A DNA stretch of 64,000 nt from the NCBI GenBank assembly GCA_024330265.1, contig JANDLT010000001.1, forward strand, positions 62,001 through 126,000. The letters are read 5' to 3'. Positions 8,451 through 16,950 of the stretch are shown here, piece by piece. This DNA is from Pyrinomonadaceae bacterium MAG19_C2-C3 (lineage in GTDB: Bacteria > Acidobacteriota > Blastocatellia > Pyrinomonadales > Pyrinomonadaceae). A program made the position numbers and the translations under genes. Position 1 is the stretch's first letter. Each line of letters begins with the position of its first letter. The notes below the pieces were generated by a model. The model had not been told where the DNA came from, did not search any database, and saw nothing but the letters and a program-made list of their open reading frames with translations.

Positions 8451-9446
8451 TCAGACGCGCGGAACGTAAAAAGCTTGTTCGTCCGCGACGATGCGTTGCA
8501 GTCCGAGAGAGGTCAATTCTTCTTCCGCGCGACCCAAGAAAGTAAAGTGCGGCATGTCGCTCAACACGGTTTGAAACCATCCGTGGCGGGCGAGAATGCA
8601 CCGAACAGAGGCATCACGAAATTCCGTGACATCGAAGGCGAGCATCGCCAGATGTTGCGACGTGCCGGGAAGGGCGACCGAACGCATCACGGACTTCTTG
8701 AAATCTTTGCTGAAAAAAATCCCGCGTTCTTCCATCTCAAGCACGGCGGCGACTTGAGCGTTAGTCGGAAGCCCGCGCACCGCATCGGCTTCGTCGCTTG
8801 ACACGCGCCCGCCCGCGCACCAGAAATCAAGGGCGGGCAACACGCGCGACAACCACAGGCGCAACGTATCTTCATAACTGCGGCGTGAGGCTTCACCCCC
8901 GCCGCGCGGCGTGATAGTCATCCCCGAACCTTCCGCTTCCTTATGCGCGGCAATCAAAGCAAGGAGTGCGGCGGGTTGCAGTTGAACCTCCGTCTCATCA
9001 AACATCGCGCAGGCGATTCCGGCTTGATTTTGAAATTCGGTAACTTCGCGTTCGTTCGCAAACACGCACGCCTCCGGCACGCACACGCTTTCAGCGGCGA
9101 CAAACAGCGCGCCGTATTCTTCAAGGGTGCACCGCGCAATCACATCACCGGACGGGCAAACTTTATCAAGTCGCATTTTACGCGCGGCGAAAAGCTCCGG
9201 CAGCACATCGTAAAACAGAGGCAATGATGGAAGCGAAGATGATGAGTGCGCGATGTCAATGAGCGTGTCGGTAGGCGAGAAATGGTGTGTCGCGCGCGGC
9301 GCATCGGCGTCGGGCGTCGTTGTCGTATCGTGTTCGGTGATGTCGTCGAGTCGAATCAAAACGAGAAGTGCGCGCGTTTCAGAGTGTGAGTTAATGGAAG
9401 CGTCAAGCCGCCGTTGAAATGGTGTAAGGCGTTCGGGCGTCATCAT
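8451..9446 (-). CDS. M15-like (VanY-type) peptidase-fold protein, divergent
   Basis: This 331-residue protein has no obvious signal peptide. Near its C-terminus are two segments recalling the zinc site of M15 D,D-carboxypeptidases: SQHLAMLAFDV (about residue 260), where S-x-H and A-x-D are the usual ligand positions, and DMPHFTFLG (about residue 302) in place of the canonical W-H-F. The glycine normally present in the first motif and the tryptophan of the second are missing. If active it would cleave D-Ala-D-Ala or a related cell-wall peptide, but the lack of a signal peptide is odd. The first 120 residues are not recognised. Assignment is tentative. It starts with a double ATG and is divergent from the gene at 9576. 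Confidence 0.5.
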   Translation of the reverse strand: MMTPERLTPFQRRLDASINSHSETRALLVLIRLDDITEHDTTTTPDADAPRATHHFSPTDTLIDIAHSSSSLPSLPLFYDVLPELFAARKMRLDKVCPSGDVIARCTLEEYGALFVAAESVCVPEACVFANEREVTEFQNQAGIACAMFDETEVQLQPAALLALIAAHKEAEGSGMTITPRGGGEASRRSYEDTLRLWLSRVLPALDFWCAGGRVSSDEADAVRGLPTNAQVAAVLEMEERGIFFSKDFKKSVMRSVALPGTSQHLAMLAFDVTEFRDASVRCILARHGWFQTVLSDMPHFTFLGRAEEELTSLGLQRIVADEQAFYVPRV

Positions 9447-9575
9447 AGATGCGTCGCGCGCAAACGGTCAACGCGCATTGCGTGGCGTCTGAATGCGCTA
9501 TATTAAAACGTCGGATTTAAGCGGCGCGCGGGCGACGAGAACGCGCGATGAAGCCCGCACGGGGAACAATCGAAC

Positions 9576-9971
9576 ATGACGCAAGCGGCGAGACTTTTTG
9601 AGATTCTGAAAACTTATCGTCAACACGCATGGCGGGTGCGCCGCGTGTTGTTGACCGCCGCGACGCGCGCCGAACTAAGTGCGACGCCCGGTGTATGGCG
9701 TGATGAGTTAAGCGGTGCGACCGTTCACGAAGCGGAGTTCGATGCCGTGTGGTTCGCGCGGGCGGCAGGCAATAGTAGTGGTGATGACGGTGTGCGCGAA
9801 GCATGGGAGTTGCGCTTAATCGCGGCGATGCCGTTCGCGTTGTTCGAGATGTTTGAAGCCGACGAAGCGGAAGAAGACCGTGAAGATGTGCGAGGGGAAA
9901 TGGAAGCACAGATGCGCGAACGTCTCGCGCCGCCCGCTGCCGATGACGCGCTTGACCGGAGTGTGCGTTGA
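9576..9971 (+). CDS. Unrecognised small acidic protein
   Basis: I do not recognise this 131-residue protein. The N-terminal half is mixed (LFEILKTYRQHAWRVRRVLL), and the C-terminal half is strongly acidic (EADEAEEDREDVRGEME) and likely helical. There is no signal peptide or membrane segment. It is the first of three plus-strand genes ending at 11115 that together look like a small lineage-specific operon. The next gene starts 79 nt downstream. Confidence 0.5.
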   Translation: MTQAARLFEILKTYRQHAWRVRRVLLTAATRAELSATPGVWRDELSGATVHEAEFDAVWFARAAGNSSGDDGVREAWELRLIAAMPFALFEMFEADEAEEDREDVRGEMEAQMRERLAPPAADDALDRSVR

Positions 9972-10050
9972 CACTTGAGACCAACGCCCGACGCGAAGGC
10001 GGCATCCAAGCCGCTCAAACTAAGTTAAGCAAAATGTTAGGAAATCAAGC

Positions 10051-10290
10051 GTGGAAATTACCAAAGCCCTCGCGGCGTTGCAGCCGCTTTATAATCAAAG
10101 CAACATCGAACTCGTCACCGAAGACGGTCAGCGCGTGCGCGGTACGGTGCGAAGCATGAAGACGACGCAAGCCTTAACCCGTCCGTCGGTTAAAATCGAA
10201 CGCGCCGACGGCGAAATCGTCAAAGTCCCGTTTCATAGTATCGTCGAAGTCATTGACCATAATCCGTCGTCGGAAGCGGAAGCCGCTTAA
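10051..10290 (+). CDS. Small beta-barrel-like (Sm/SH3-type) protein
   Basis: This 79-residue protein has a pattern of short strands (IELVTEDGQRVRGTVRSM, then PSVKIERADGEIVKVPFHSIVEV) resembling a small SH3-like or Sm-like barrel, the kind found in RNA-binding or adaptor proteins. The fold is inferred from alternation of hydrophobic residues only. The GTG start is supported by TAGGA 8 nt upstream. It lies between two unrecognised genes on the same strand. Function unknown. Confidence 0.55.
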   Translation: MEITKALAALQPLYNQSNIELVTEDGQRVRGTVRSMKTTQALTRPSVKIERADGEIVKVPFHSIVEVIDHNPSSEAEAA

Positions 10291-10356
10291 TGTTTGCGCT
10301 TGAAGATTCAAACGCGCCGATTTCTGTTAAGCTTTTTGGAGTCGTCGCCTTTAGCG

Positions 10357-11115
10357 ATGGATTCGGAGTATAGTGTTGACGCTCTCCCGTCAGGCGGCAA
10401 AGCGAATTTCACGCGCGCCGCGAAAGCGTGGCACTCGATGAGCGGAGAACACATAAAGCGAATGATGATTGAAGAATTTGGCGAGCCCCTATCGAGCGTC
10501 TGGCAAGCCTTGCGCCCGACGACGCGCAACCTCGTCGAACGCGCCCTCACCACCACCAGCACCACACGCAAAAACTCGCACGGCAAAGTTCGCCCGCCCG
10601 CATCTGTTCCTTACGATGCCCGCGCCGAAGCCGAACTGCGTCGCCTGCTCTCCGCGCTCGACAATCGTTTGCGCGCCCGCGATGCGGCAAGTCTCGACGA
10701 CGCGCAGCAAAATCATTTGCGCCGCTTGATTGAAACCTGTGCCGCCGTGTTGTTGGCGCAAGCACAAGCCGCAGAGAGTTTCGCGCAACTGCTCGAACGT
10801 GCTTTCGCGGGGCATGACTATGCGCGCGTGGACGCGATTGCCGATGCTTTAACCGCACTGCCGCCCATCAGTGAAGTATGCGAACTCGCCCGCCACACGG
10901 ACAAAGCGGTGCGCGCCGTCGCACTCGAAGCCCTCGCTCTGACCTCCACTTCAAAACTCGCGGAACTCTTAGGCGACCCGGTTGATGCTCCGCTCGTGCG
11001 TCACGCCCTGCTCACGCAAGCCTTCGAGTACGGAAATAATGAAGCCCGTTGGATTATCGAAGCGGTTGACGAAATGGAAGCCTTTGAGGACATGGACGGC
11101 GTGATGATGGATTAA
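10357..11115 (+). CDS. Unrecognised helical (HEAT-like) protein
   Basis: This protein of about 252 residues is predicted to be mainly helical. The N-terminal 60 residues resemble an anchoring segment (AKAWHSMSGEHIKRMMIEEF), then a Thr/Ser-rich linker and a series of amphipathic helices with HEAT-like spacing (ELARHTDKAVRAVALEALAL, then a similar block). I chose the ATG at 10357; the frame is open from a TTG at 10294, 4 nt after the previous stop, which would add 21 residues and give tighter coupling. A strong terminator follows. No function can be named. Confidence 0.5.
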   Translation: MDSEYSVDALPSGGKANFTRAAKAWHSMSGEHIKRMMIEEFGEPLSSVWQALRPTTRNLVERALTTTSTTRKNSHGKVRPPASVPYDARAEAELRRLLSALDNRLRARDAASLDDAQQNHLRRLIETCAAVLLAQAQAAESFAQLLERAFAGHDYARVDAIADALTALPPISEVCELARHTDKAVRAVALEALALTSTSKLAELLGDPVDAPLVRHALLTQAFEYGNNEARWIIEAVDEMEAFEDMDGVMMD

Positions 11116-11150
11116 ATCATCGCTCAAAAAGGTCTTCCTAAAATCCAGAA

Positions 11151-11197
11151 CATAAAGCGAGAGCCTACGACATCACATCGTAGGCTCTCGCTTTATG
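11151..11197. terminator. Bidirectional terminator, 20-bp perfect stem
   Basis: A perfect 20-bp inverted repeat (arms 11151-11170 and 11178-11197, 7-nt loop) sits between two convergent genes. It ends the plus-strand operon and, from the other side, ispH. The outer A/T-rich base pairs supply U-rich tails in both directions. Confidence 0.9.
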
Positions 11198-11212
11198 TTT
11201 GAAATTCAATCC

Positions 11213-12085
11213 TTAACCGGCAAGCGCGGTTTCGTTTTCCATGCGCGCACCGATGGAACGCAACTTCTCAACAACTTGGTCAATCAACCATTTCGGGGTT
11301 GACGCTCCCGCCGTCACGCCGACGCGCTGCACATCGCGTAAGTCTTCGGGGTTAATCTCTAAATCCGTTTCAATCAACTGCGAACGCTCGCACTGTTCTT
11401 GGCACACGCCGAGAAGTTTGACCGAGTTCGACGAATGTTTGCCGCCGATTACATAGAACGCATCAACGAATCCGGCAAGGGCGCGGGCAGCGTCTTGGCG
11501 GTCGCGCGTCGCGGAACAAATCGTGTTGACGACTTCCGGTGCTTCCGAAGTCTTCGCGCGCACGGCTTCCGCCGCGTCGAGAAAAGTCTTTAACTTTAAG
11601 GTCGTTTGCGATACCACGAGCGGCTTACGCAACGGGGGCAATGCCGCGACTTCCGAGGCATCGCGCACGACGTAAGTATTCTCGGGAGCATAGCCGACGA
11701 CGCCGATCATCTCCGGGTGATTCGGGTCGCCGACGAGAACCACATCGCGCTCATTCGCGGCGGCGCGCGACGCGAGTTTTTGAACCTTCGTCACAAACGG
11801 ACACGTCGCATCAATCACGCGGGCGGCACGCGATTCGAGTTCGCGCTGAACTTGCGGCGTCACACCATGCGCGCGAATCACCGCCGTGATGCCGCCGTCG
11901 GCTTCGAGCGGCACGGTCATCGCGCTCACGCCTTCGGCTTCGAGGCGGTTGATTTCCTGTGTGTTGTGGATAAGAGGTCCGAGCGTGCGAACTTGTGCGC
12001 CTTCGGCAAGCGCGTCTTCGACCATCTCGACCGCGCGCTCGACACCAAAACAGAATCCGTATTCATCGGCAACTAAAACTTCCAT
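11213..12085 (-). CDS. ispH: 4-hydroxy-3-methylbut-2-enyl diphosphate reductase
   Basis: This is the last enzyme of the MEP isoprenoid pathway, reducing HMBPP to IPP and DMAPP with a [4Fe-4S] cluster. The three cluster cysteines are visible: YGFCFGVERA (C12), DATCPFVTKV (about 95) and NTICSATRDRQ (about 191). The catalytic IRAHGVTP segment and the C-terminal GASTPKWLID motif are also present. At 290 residues it is the normal family length. It is cytosolic. The ATG overlaps no other gene, and it ends 16 nt before a shared bidirectional terminator. It confirms the MEP route in this organism. Confidence 0.96.
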   Translation of the reverse strand: MEVLVADEYGFCFGVERAVEMVEDALAEGAQVRTLGPLIHNTQEINRLEAEGVSAMTVPLEADGGITAVIRAHGVTPQVQRELESRAARVIDATCPFVTKVQKLASRAAANERDVVLVGDPNHPEMIGVVGYAPENTYVVRDASEVAALPPLRKPLVVSQTTLKLKTFLDAAEAVRAKTSEAPEVVNTICSATRDRQDAARALAGFVDAFYVIGGKHSSNSVKLLGVCQEQCERSQLIETDLEINPEDLRDVQRVGVTAGASTPKWLIDQVVEKLRSIGARMENETALAG

Positions 12086-12190
12086 AATCTTTATGTCACT
12101 TCATTTCAAATTTGAGATTTCATGTCTCAAATTTCAGATTACCAACCGCCGCAATCATAACAACGCCTTTCCACAACCCGCAATGAAGGG

Positions 12191-12252
12191 AAGTGATGAG
12201 TGATGAATCAAAGGCGAGTGCTTCTTTTACTCATCACTCATCACTCATCACT
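12191..12252. repeat. Heptamer (TCATCAC) hairpin repeat
   Basis: About two copies of GTGATGA on the left (12191-12206) face three copies of TCATCAC on the right (12231-12252) with a short unrelated loop, so the whole can fold back. The right arm reaches into the 3' end of the helicase gene and supplies its stop codon. A related TCATCAC pair occurs at 47486-47500. Confidence 0.75.
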
Positions 12253-15214
12253 GTTCTCTCACGGGTTCGCGCAAGATGGCGCGTGCGGCTTGGCGTGCGC
12301 GTTCCGCCGCCGATGGATGTGTTTCATGTAGGCGCGCGATTTGAGTCAGCGATTCGCCGGTGCGTGACAACATGCGAAACAGGTCGCCTTCTTCCGCTCC
12401 GGTTTCGCGGACGAGTGTGTCCCACGTCGCGCCGCGCGCCCAACGTGCGGCGGCGGCGGCGGCGGAATAGTTCATCTCCGGCGCGGCTTCAATCGAATTA
12501 TTCCATTCAATTTCCGCGATGCGGCGTGCTGTGTTTTCAAACGCGGTGAGGGCGCGCAGAAGCGCATCATCAATCGCAAGTTCACCGTAACTGCGGTCAC
12601 TGTCGGCGGCGAGAGCGGCGACGACGGCGGCGAAAGTGTGCGCGTCGAGCGTCGAAAAAAGATTCGCGGCGAGTGCTTCGCCGACCAGCACGGGACGGTC
12701 AACGCGCAAATCTGCGAGCCACCGTCCGCGTTCCGTGACGCGCTCTGTTTGCAAATCGAGATAGCCAAGCGTGTCGAGAACTTGGGCGCGGTGGGCGAAG
12801 GGTTGCCACAAATTTTCGCGCACACTTTCGATGCGGCGTGCATCGCGCGTGATGTTTTCAATCTCCGCGACGAGTGACCACAGGGTCTCAATCGCGCGCA
12901 ATGAAGATGCTTCGGGATGGGCGTCGGGTGTGCTTGTATGTGGTGTGTCTGTATCGTGCGCGTTGATGCTTTGCGGGTGAACGGCTTCCGTCGTGATGCG
13001 TTCGAGCAGAGTGTTGATAATGTCGGTCGCATCTTCACTCGCCCGCCGCGATTCGCGCAGACGCGGTTCGGTGAGCGGGGCGTTTTCGCCCGTATAAGTT
13101 TCATCAAAAGCGGCGAGGCGTTCGTTATTGGTGAGCGTATAGATTTTCGTAAAAACTCGCCCGATACGGTCGAGGCTGAAAGAGGCACGGCTGCCGTCTT
13201 CGCGCACGCCGCCGATTCCTGCTCCGCGTCGTTCGGTGACGAGTACGAGTTTGCGCGTCGAACGTCCGAGACTGACGACGCGACCGGGCAGAACCGTTTC
13301 ATCGAGCCAGCGCAAGAAGATTTCCGTGCGCGTGTGCGGCGCGGCTTCGAGGAGATGCGTGCGCGCACTTGAAAGGCGTTCCATGCCGCGCAAGTGTGCG
13401 AGGCGGGCGTGAGTCAATTTCGCGTGACGCAGTTTGTCGGTGATGGATTGTTCGCGTGCGGCGACTTCCGTTTCGAGTTTGGTGATGCGCGCGGCTTGTT
13501 CACGAAACGCGAAACTGCGTTCGATGATTTCGCGCACCGCGTGAAAACTTCCGTAAGCGTCGAGCAGATTTAAGAGCGTCGTGTACGTCGCGCGGAACTG
13601 CGATTCAATCGGTTCGGGCGGGGCATGAAGGAGTTGAAAAATGTGGTGCGGGTTTTGATGGCGTCCGGGAGCGACGACGATAAAGCCGACTTTATCTTTG
13701 CCGCGTCGTCCGGCGCGTCCCGTCATCTGGCTAAACTGCGAAGCACCGAGCGGACGCCAACCGTCATTGCCGCGCACGTCCGCGACGCTCAAGACAACCG
13801 TGCGCGCCGGAAAATCAACTCCGGCGGCAACCGTCGAAGTCGCAAAAATCGCGTCGAGCAATCCGCGCGACATCATTTCTTCGATGGCGACTTTCCACAT
13901 CGGAAGGTGTCCGGCGTGGTGCGCCGCCAAGCCTGAACGCACGACCGTATTCCAGTGACGATGCTTGCAAATCTCCGGGTGCGCTTCGGCAAACTCCGTC
14001 AAAAAAAATTGGCGGGCTTCGGAGCGCGCACGAGAATCGGGACTCTCTGATTTTTCGCGCACGGCTTGTGCGGCTTCGACGGCGGCTTCATCGCAACGGC
14101 GGCGCGTCGGCAGGAAAACGATGGCGGGAAGCAAATCATAAACGCCGAGTGAGCCAATAAGTGTGCCGGAAAGAATTTCGGGCAAGACGGCTTTCACGTT
14201 TGATTGATGGCGACCGTCGGCGGTACGCCAGCCCGCGCCGTGATTGCGCCCGCTTCCGCCCGCTTGCGATTTCAGTTGTTGAAGATAGCGCGTGATGTCG
14301 GGATTGAAATGCTCATGCTCATCAACGAGCGGCGTCAGTTCGCCTTCCGGGTACATGAACCCGGCGCGAAGCGGCACGGGACGCACGACGCGGGCTTGTG
14401 CAACATTGCTCGGTGCGATGTTCGTTCGTGAGCCGTGTTGTGTGGCGTTGTGCGCGGTTTCAATTTGAGTTTCGCGTGTCACGACGCCGCACTTCGTCTG
14501 TCTTACTTCGGCAATCCAACTCGCAAGTTCTCCGGCATTGCCGACGGTCGCGGAGAGAAGCAACAGGCGGACGCGGGCGGGCATTAAAATAATCGCTTCT
14601 TCCCAGACATGCCCGCGTTCTTCGTCGCCGAGATAGTGGGCTTCGTCGAGTATCACGAGGTCGGCGCGCAAATCTTCACCGTGACGGAGCGCGTCGAAAA
14701 GTTGATTACGGAAAACTTCCGTCGTGCCGATGATAAGTGGGGCGTCGGAATTTTCGCGGCGGTCGCCCGTCAGGATGCCGACGTTTTCCGCTCCGAACTC
14801 GTTTGAAAATTCGACGTATTTAGAATTGGTCAAGGCTTTAAGCGGACTCGTGTACCAAGCCTTCTTGCCCGCCGCGAGCAGCCGACGAATCTCCTCGCGG
14901 GCAATCCACGTTTTGCCGCTGCCCGTCGGGGCGGTGACGAGTACGTCTTCAAATTCCAGACGACGAAGCGCGTCGAGTTGAAACGCATCAGGTTTGAAGG
15001 GTCGCGGTTCGGGCGTGCCGATGCCTTCGAGCATACGGCGCACGGCGGGTGGGCGGCGACGCATCGGATAAGGCGAAGCACCGTCGCCGTCAGTCTTGGC
15101 TTTGGTGCCCTCACTCGCTTTGAGCGTGTCGCGCGGTTTCGTGTGTCGCTTCGACGACGAGTTTTTTGAGCGCGAATTTTTCCCGTCGCGTGTGCGTGTC
15201 ATGCGAAGCATCAT
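12248..15214 (-). CDS. DEAH-box superfamily II helicase (Ski2/Mtr4-like)
   Basis: This is a 988-residue ATP-dependent RNA helicase. A basic, Ser/Lys-rich disordered stretch (1-60) precedes the helicase core. Visible motifs are Walker A (TAPTGSGKT, 94-102), DEAH (190-193), the SAT motif (LLLLSATVG, near 219) and motif VI (QMTGRAGRRG, near 490). The motif spacing and a long helical C-terminal region match Ski2/Mtr4-like bacterial helicases, which are thought to unwind RNA for decay or processing. Start: two adjacent ATG codons at 15214/15211. It is monocistronic or follows an unknown upstream promoter in 15215-15379. The last codons overlap a heptamer repeat. Confidence 0.9.
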   Translation of the reverse strand: MMLRMTRTRDGKNSRSKNSSSKRHTKPRDTLKASEGTKAKTDGDGASPYPMRRRPPAVRRMLEGIGTPEPRPFKPDAFQLDALRRLEFEDVLVTAPTGSGKTWIAREEIRRLLAAGKKAWYTSPLKALTNSKYVEFSNEFGAENVGILTGDRRENSDAPLIIGTTEVFRNQLFDALRHGEDLRADLVILDEAHYLGDEERGHVWEEAIILMPARVRLLLLSATVGNAGELASWIAEVRQTKCGVVTRETQIETAHNATQHGSRTNIAPSNVAQARVVRPVPLRAGFMYPEGELTPLVDEHEHFNPDITRYLQQLKSQAGGSGRNHGAGWRTADGRHQSNVKAVLPEILSGTLIGSLGVYDLLPAIVFLPTRRRCDEAAVEAAQAVREKSESPDSRARSEARQFFLTEFAEAHPEICKHRHWNTVVRSGLAAHHAGHLPMWKVAIEEMMSRGLLDAIFATSTVAAGVDFPARTVVLSVADVRGNDGWRPLGASQFSQMTGRAGRRGKDKVGFIVVAPGRHQNPHHIFQLLHAPPEPIESQFRATYTTLLNLLDAYGSFHAVREIIERSFAFREQAARITKLETEVAAREQSITDKLRHAKLTHARLAHLRGMERLSSARTHLLEAAPHTRTEIFLRWLDETVLPGRVVSLGRSTRKLVLVTERRGAGIGGVREDGSRASFSLDRIGRVFTKIYTLTNNERLAAFDETYTGENAPLTEPRLRESRRASEDATDIINTLLERITTEAVHPQSINAHDTDTPHTSTPDAHPEASSLRAIETLWSLVAEIENITRDARRIESVRENLWQPFAHRAQVLDTLGYLDLQTERVTERGRWLADLRVDRPVLVGEALAANLFSTLDAHTFAAVVAALAADSDRSYGELAIDDALLRALTAFENTARRIAEIEWNNSIEAAPEMNYSAAAAAARWARGATWDTLVRETGAEEGDLFRMLSRTGESLTQIARLHETHPSAAERARQAARAILREPVREQ

Positions 15215-15379
15215 AACGCAACAGCTTTGTGGAAAGGGGTTGGCGGATGTTAAGTTTTTGTGGGAAGGCGCGCAGCGCGCAGCTTTTACATATCACGGTG
15301 TGTGGGTTTGCGATGCTTAAATTCCCGCCAACTTATAAGCGGCGAACGGCGTCTAAGCTTTGTTTTACGGTGATTATTT

Positions 15380-16558
15380 ATGATTGATGAAACGACATTT
15401 AGTACACAGGGAAACGGCGCGGGCAGTAATCGCGCTGATGAAATGTTTAAGGCGTACCGGCGGCAATTGAAAAATCGTCGCGGGCGCGCGTTGGCTTATA
15501 CGGTCATCGGTTCGCTTATCCTTCACGCGAGTTTCGTGCTTGCCGTGGCGTTTGTTCCGGCGGTAAGCGACGCGCTTCACCTCGTGAATATGTTTCAGGG
15601 CGCGGACTTTGCTGATGAAACTTACAACCGCACGCGAATCAATGACACGACGCAAGAAGTCGTGGCGATTGTCAACGCGAACGATCTGTTTCAATACCCG
15701 GAAAGCTATTTCACGCCGTATCACGGCACGCGATTGACACCCGAACCCGTCAATGTTTTCAACGATGCGTTCATCGTTTCGACCGCACCGAACTTCACGC
15801 CCGAACCTTTGTTCCCCGTGCCGACGCCCGTGCCGACGCCGCGACCAACGCCCGTTGCGCCCGTCGTTAAACCGACACCGACCACGACGCCCGCCAACGC
15901 GAATACGAACGCTGCAATCGCATCTTCGACCAACGCGAACAATACGAACGCGGCGAATAACGCGAAAGAAGAAATCGCCGCCGACGCGACTGAACCGACC
16001 GAGCAGGAAGCGCAGAAGGCGAATGAGAAATTAGGCTTTCCGAAAATCAATTCGCGCCCGTTCAAAGATTTACTCGCACGCGGCAAGACGCTTCATGACG
16101 CGAAGCAGATTGATTTAAGCGCGAAACTTGAAATGGAAATCGAAGCCGTGCGCGCGAAAGACGGTTCGCTCACGGATGTCAAAATCGTGCGTGCGACGGG
16201 TTCACCCGAAGCCCGCCAACTCGCACTCGATTTCATCTCTGCCTTGAGTGACAGCCGCGTCTTGAGCCGTCTCGAAGGCATGAACCGTTTGAATATGGCG
16301 GTCACGCTCGATGATGAAAAAGTCAGCACGGAAATCAAAAGCGAGATGACTTCCACCGATGAAGCGACGACGATGAGCAAAGGTTTGAACGGGCTTTTAT
16401 TCTTTGCGATTCTCAAACGCGAAGGCGGCGAAGAAGCCGTCCAGATTTATAAGAACATCAAACTCTCGGCGCGCGATAAACAGGTCGTCGTCAATTTTGC
16501 GATGCCGCGTGCGGAAGCCGGAACGCTGATTTCAACGCAGTTAGCGAAGCCAAGCTAA
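15380..16558 (+). CDS. TonB-like membrane-anchored protein
   Basis: This 392-residue protein has one N-terminal membrane anchor (about 38-60, YTVIGSLILHASFVLAVAF) after a cytoplasmic basic stretch. A periplasmic Pro/Thr-rich stalk follows (about 135-165, PTPVPTPRPTP), then an Ala/Asn-rich spacer. A C-terminal domain (about 225-310) has TonB/TolA-like content: EIEAVRAKDGSLTDVKIVRATG. The design, a short cytoplasmic tail, one membrane helix, a rigid stalk and a small periplasmic domain, is that of TonB-family energy transducers. No ExbB/ExbD genes are nearby. A second exported TonB-domain protein follows secA at 19781. Confidence 0.72.
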   Translation: MIDETTFSTQGNGAGSNRADEMFKAYRRQLKNRRGRALAYTVIGSLILHASFVLAVAFVPAVSDALHLVNMFQGADFADETYNRTRINDTTQEVVAIVNANDLFQYPESYFTPYHGTRLTPEPVNVFNDAFIVSTAPNFTPEPLFPVPTPVPTPRPTPVAPVVKPTPTTTPANANTNAAIASSTNANNTNAANNAKEEIAADATEPTEQEAQKANEKLGFPKINSRPFKDLLARGKTLHDAKQIDLSAKLEMEIEAVRAKDGSLTDVKIVRATGSPEARQLALDFISALSDSRVLSRLEGMNRLNMAVTLDDEKVSTEIKSEMTSTDEATTMSKGLNGLLFFAILKREGGEEAVQIYKNIKLSARDKQVVVNFAMPRAEAGTLISTQLAKPS

Positions 16559-16576
16559 GGTGGACTTCGCATTTTT
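16544..16576 (+). terminator. Possible terminator after the TonB-like gene
   Basis: A 6-bp stem GCGAAG / CTTCGC with a 15-nt loop is followed by ATTTTT. It overlaps the last codons of the gene. The stem is short, so support is moderate. Confidence 0.45.
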
Positions 16577-16623
16577 AAGTCGCTTGCGAGACGCGCGGAC
16601 GCTCACTTACAATCAATCGTGCC

Positions 16624-16861
16624 TTAGCTGCGGCAGCAGCGTCAGACGGTAGCCCACAGTGAAGCAAAGCGTAACTGTGGGTTCAAGTAAGTAGTTCATG
16701 TTGTTAGCTGCGGCAGCAGCGTAAGAAAATCCAATGAGATTACACAGGCATAAAAATTTCTGTCGCTACTGCCGTAGCTGAAATCTTTATCTGTGCTTGT
16801 GACCCACAGCTACATTTCATTTCGCTGTGGGCTACCGTCTTGTCGCTGCTGCCGCAGCTAA
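16624..16861. repeat. Nested inverted-repeat intergenic element
   Basis: This element fills most of the 392-nt gap upstream of secA. The outer arms (16624-16659 and 16825-16861) are nearly perfect reverse complements over about 35 nt. An internal direct copy of TTAGCTGCGGCAGCAGCG (16704-16721) faces an inverted copy (16764-16781), and local hairpins around CCCACAG/CTGTGGG lie inside each half. No coding frame is evident. It looks like a REP/BIME-type palindromic element of unknown function. Confidence 0.8.
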
Positions 16862-16950
16862 AAGACAGTGCATATACTTAAACTTTTGGATTCGCATTTT
16901 TAACATTCAATCTCCTAATTTCCTTCGATAAAACACAAACCTAAACAGCC

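Noticed and set aside
12472-13368. A 298-codon frame inside the helicase gene
   Set aside because: Same-strand alternative frame of the helicase, very rich in Arg, Ser and Ala, no start context.
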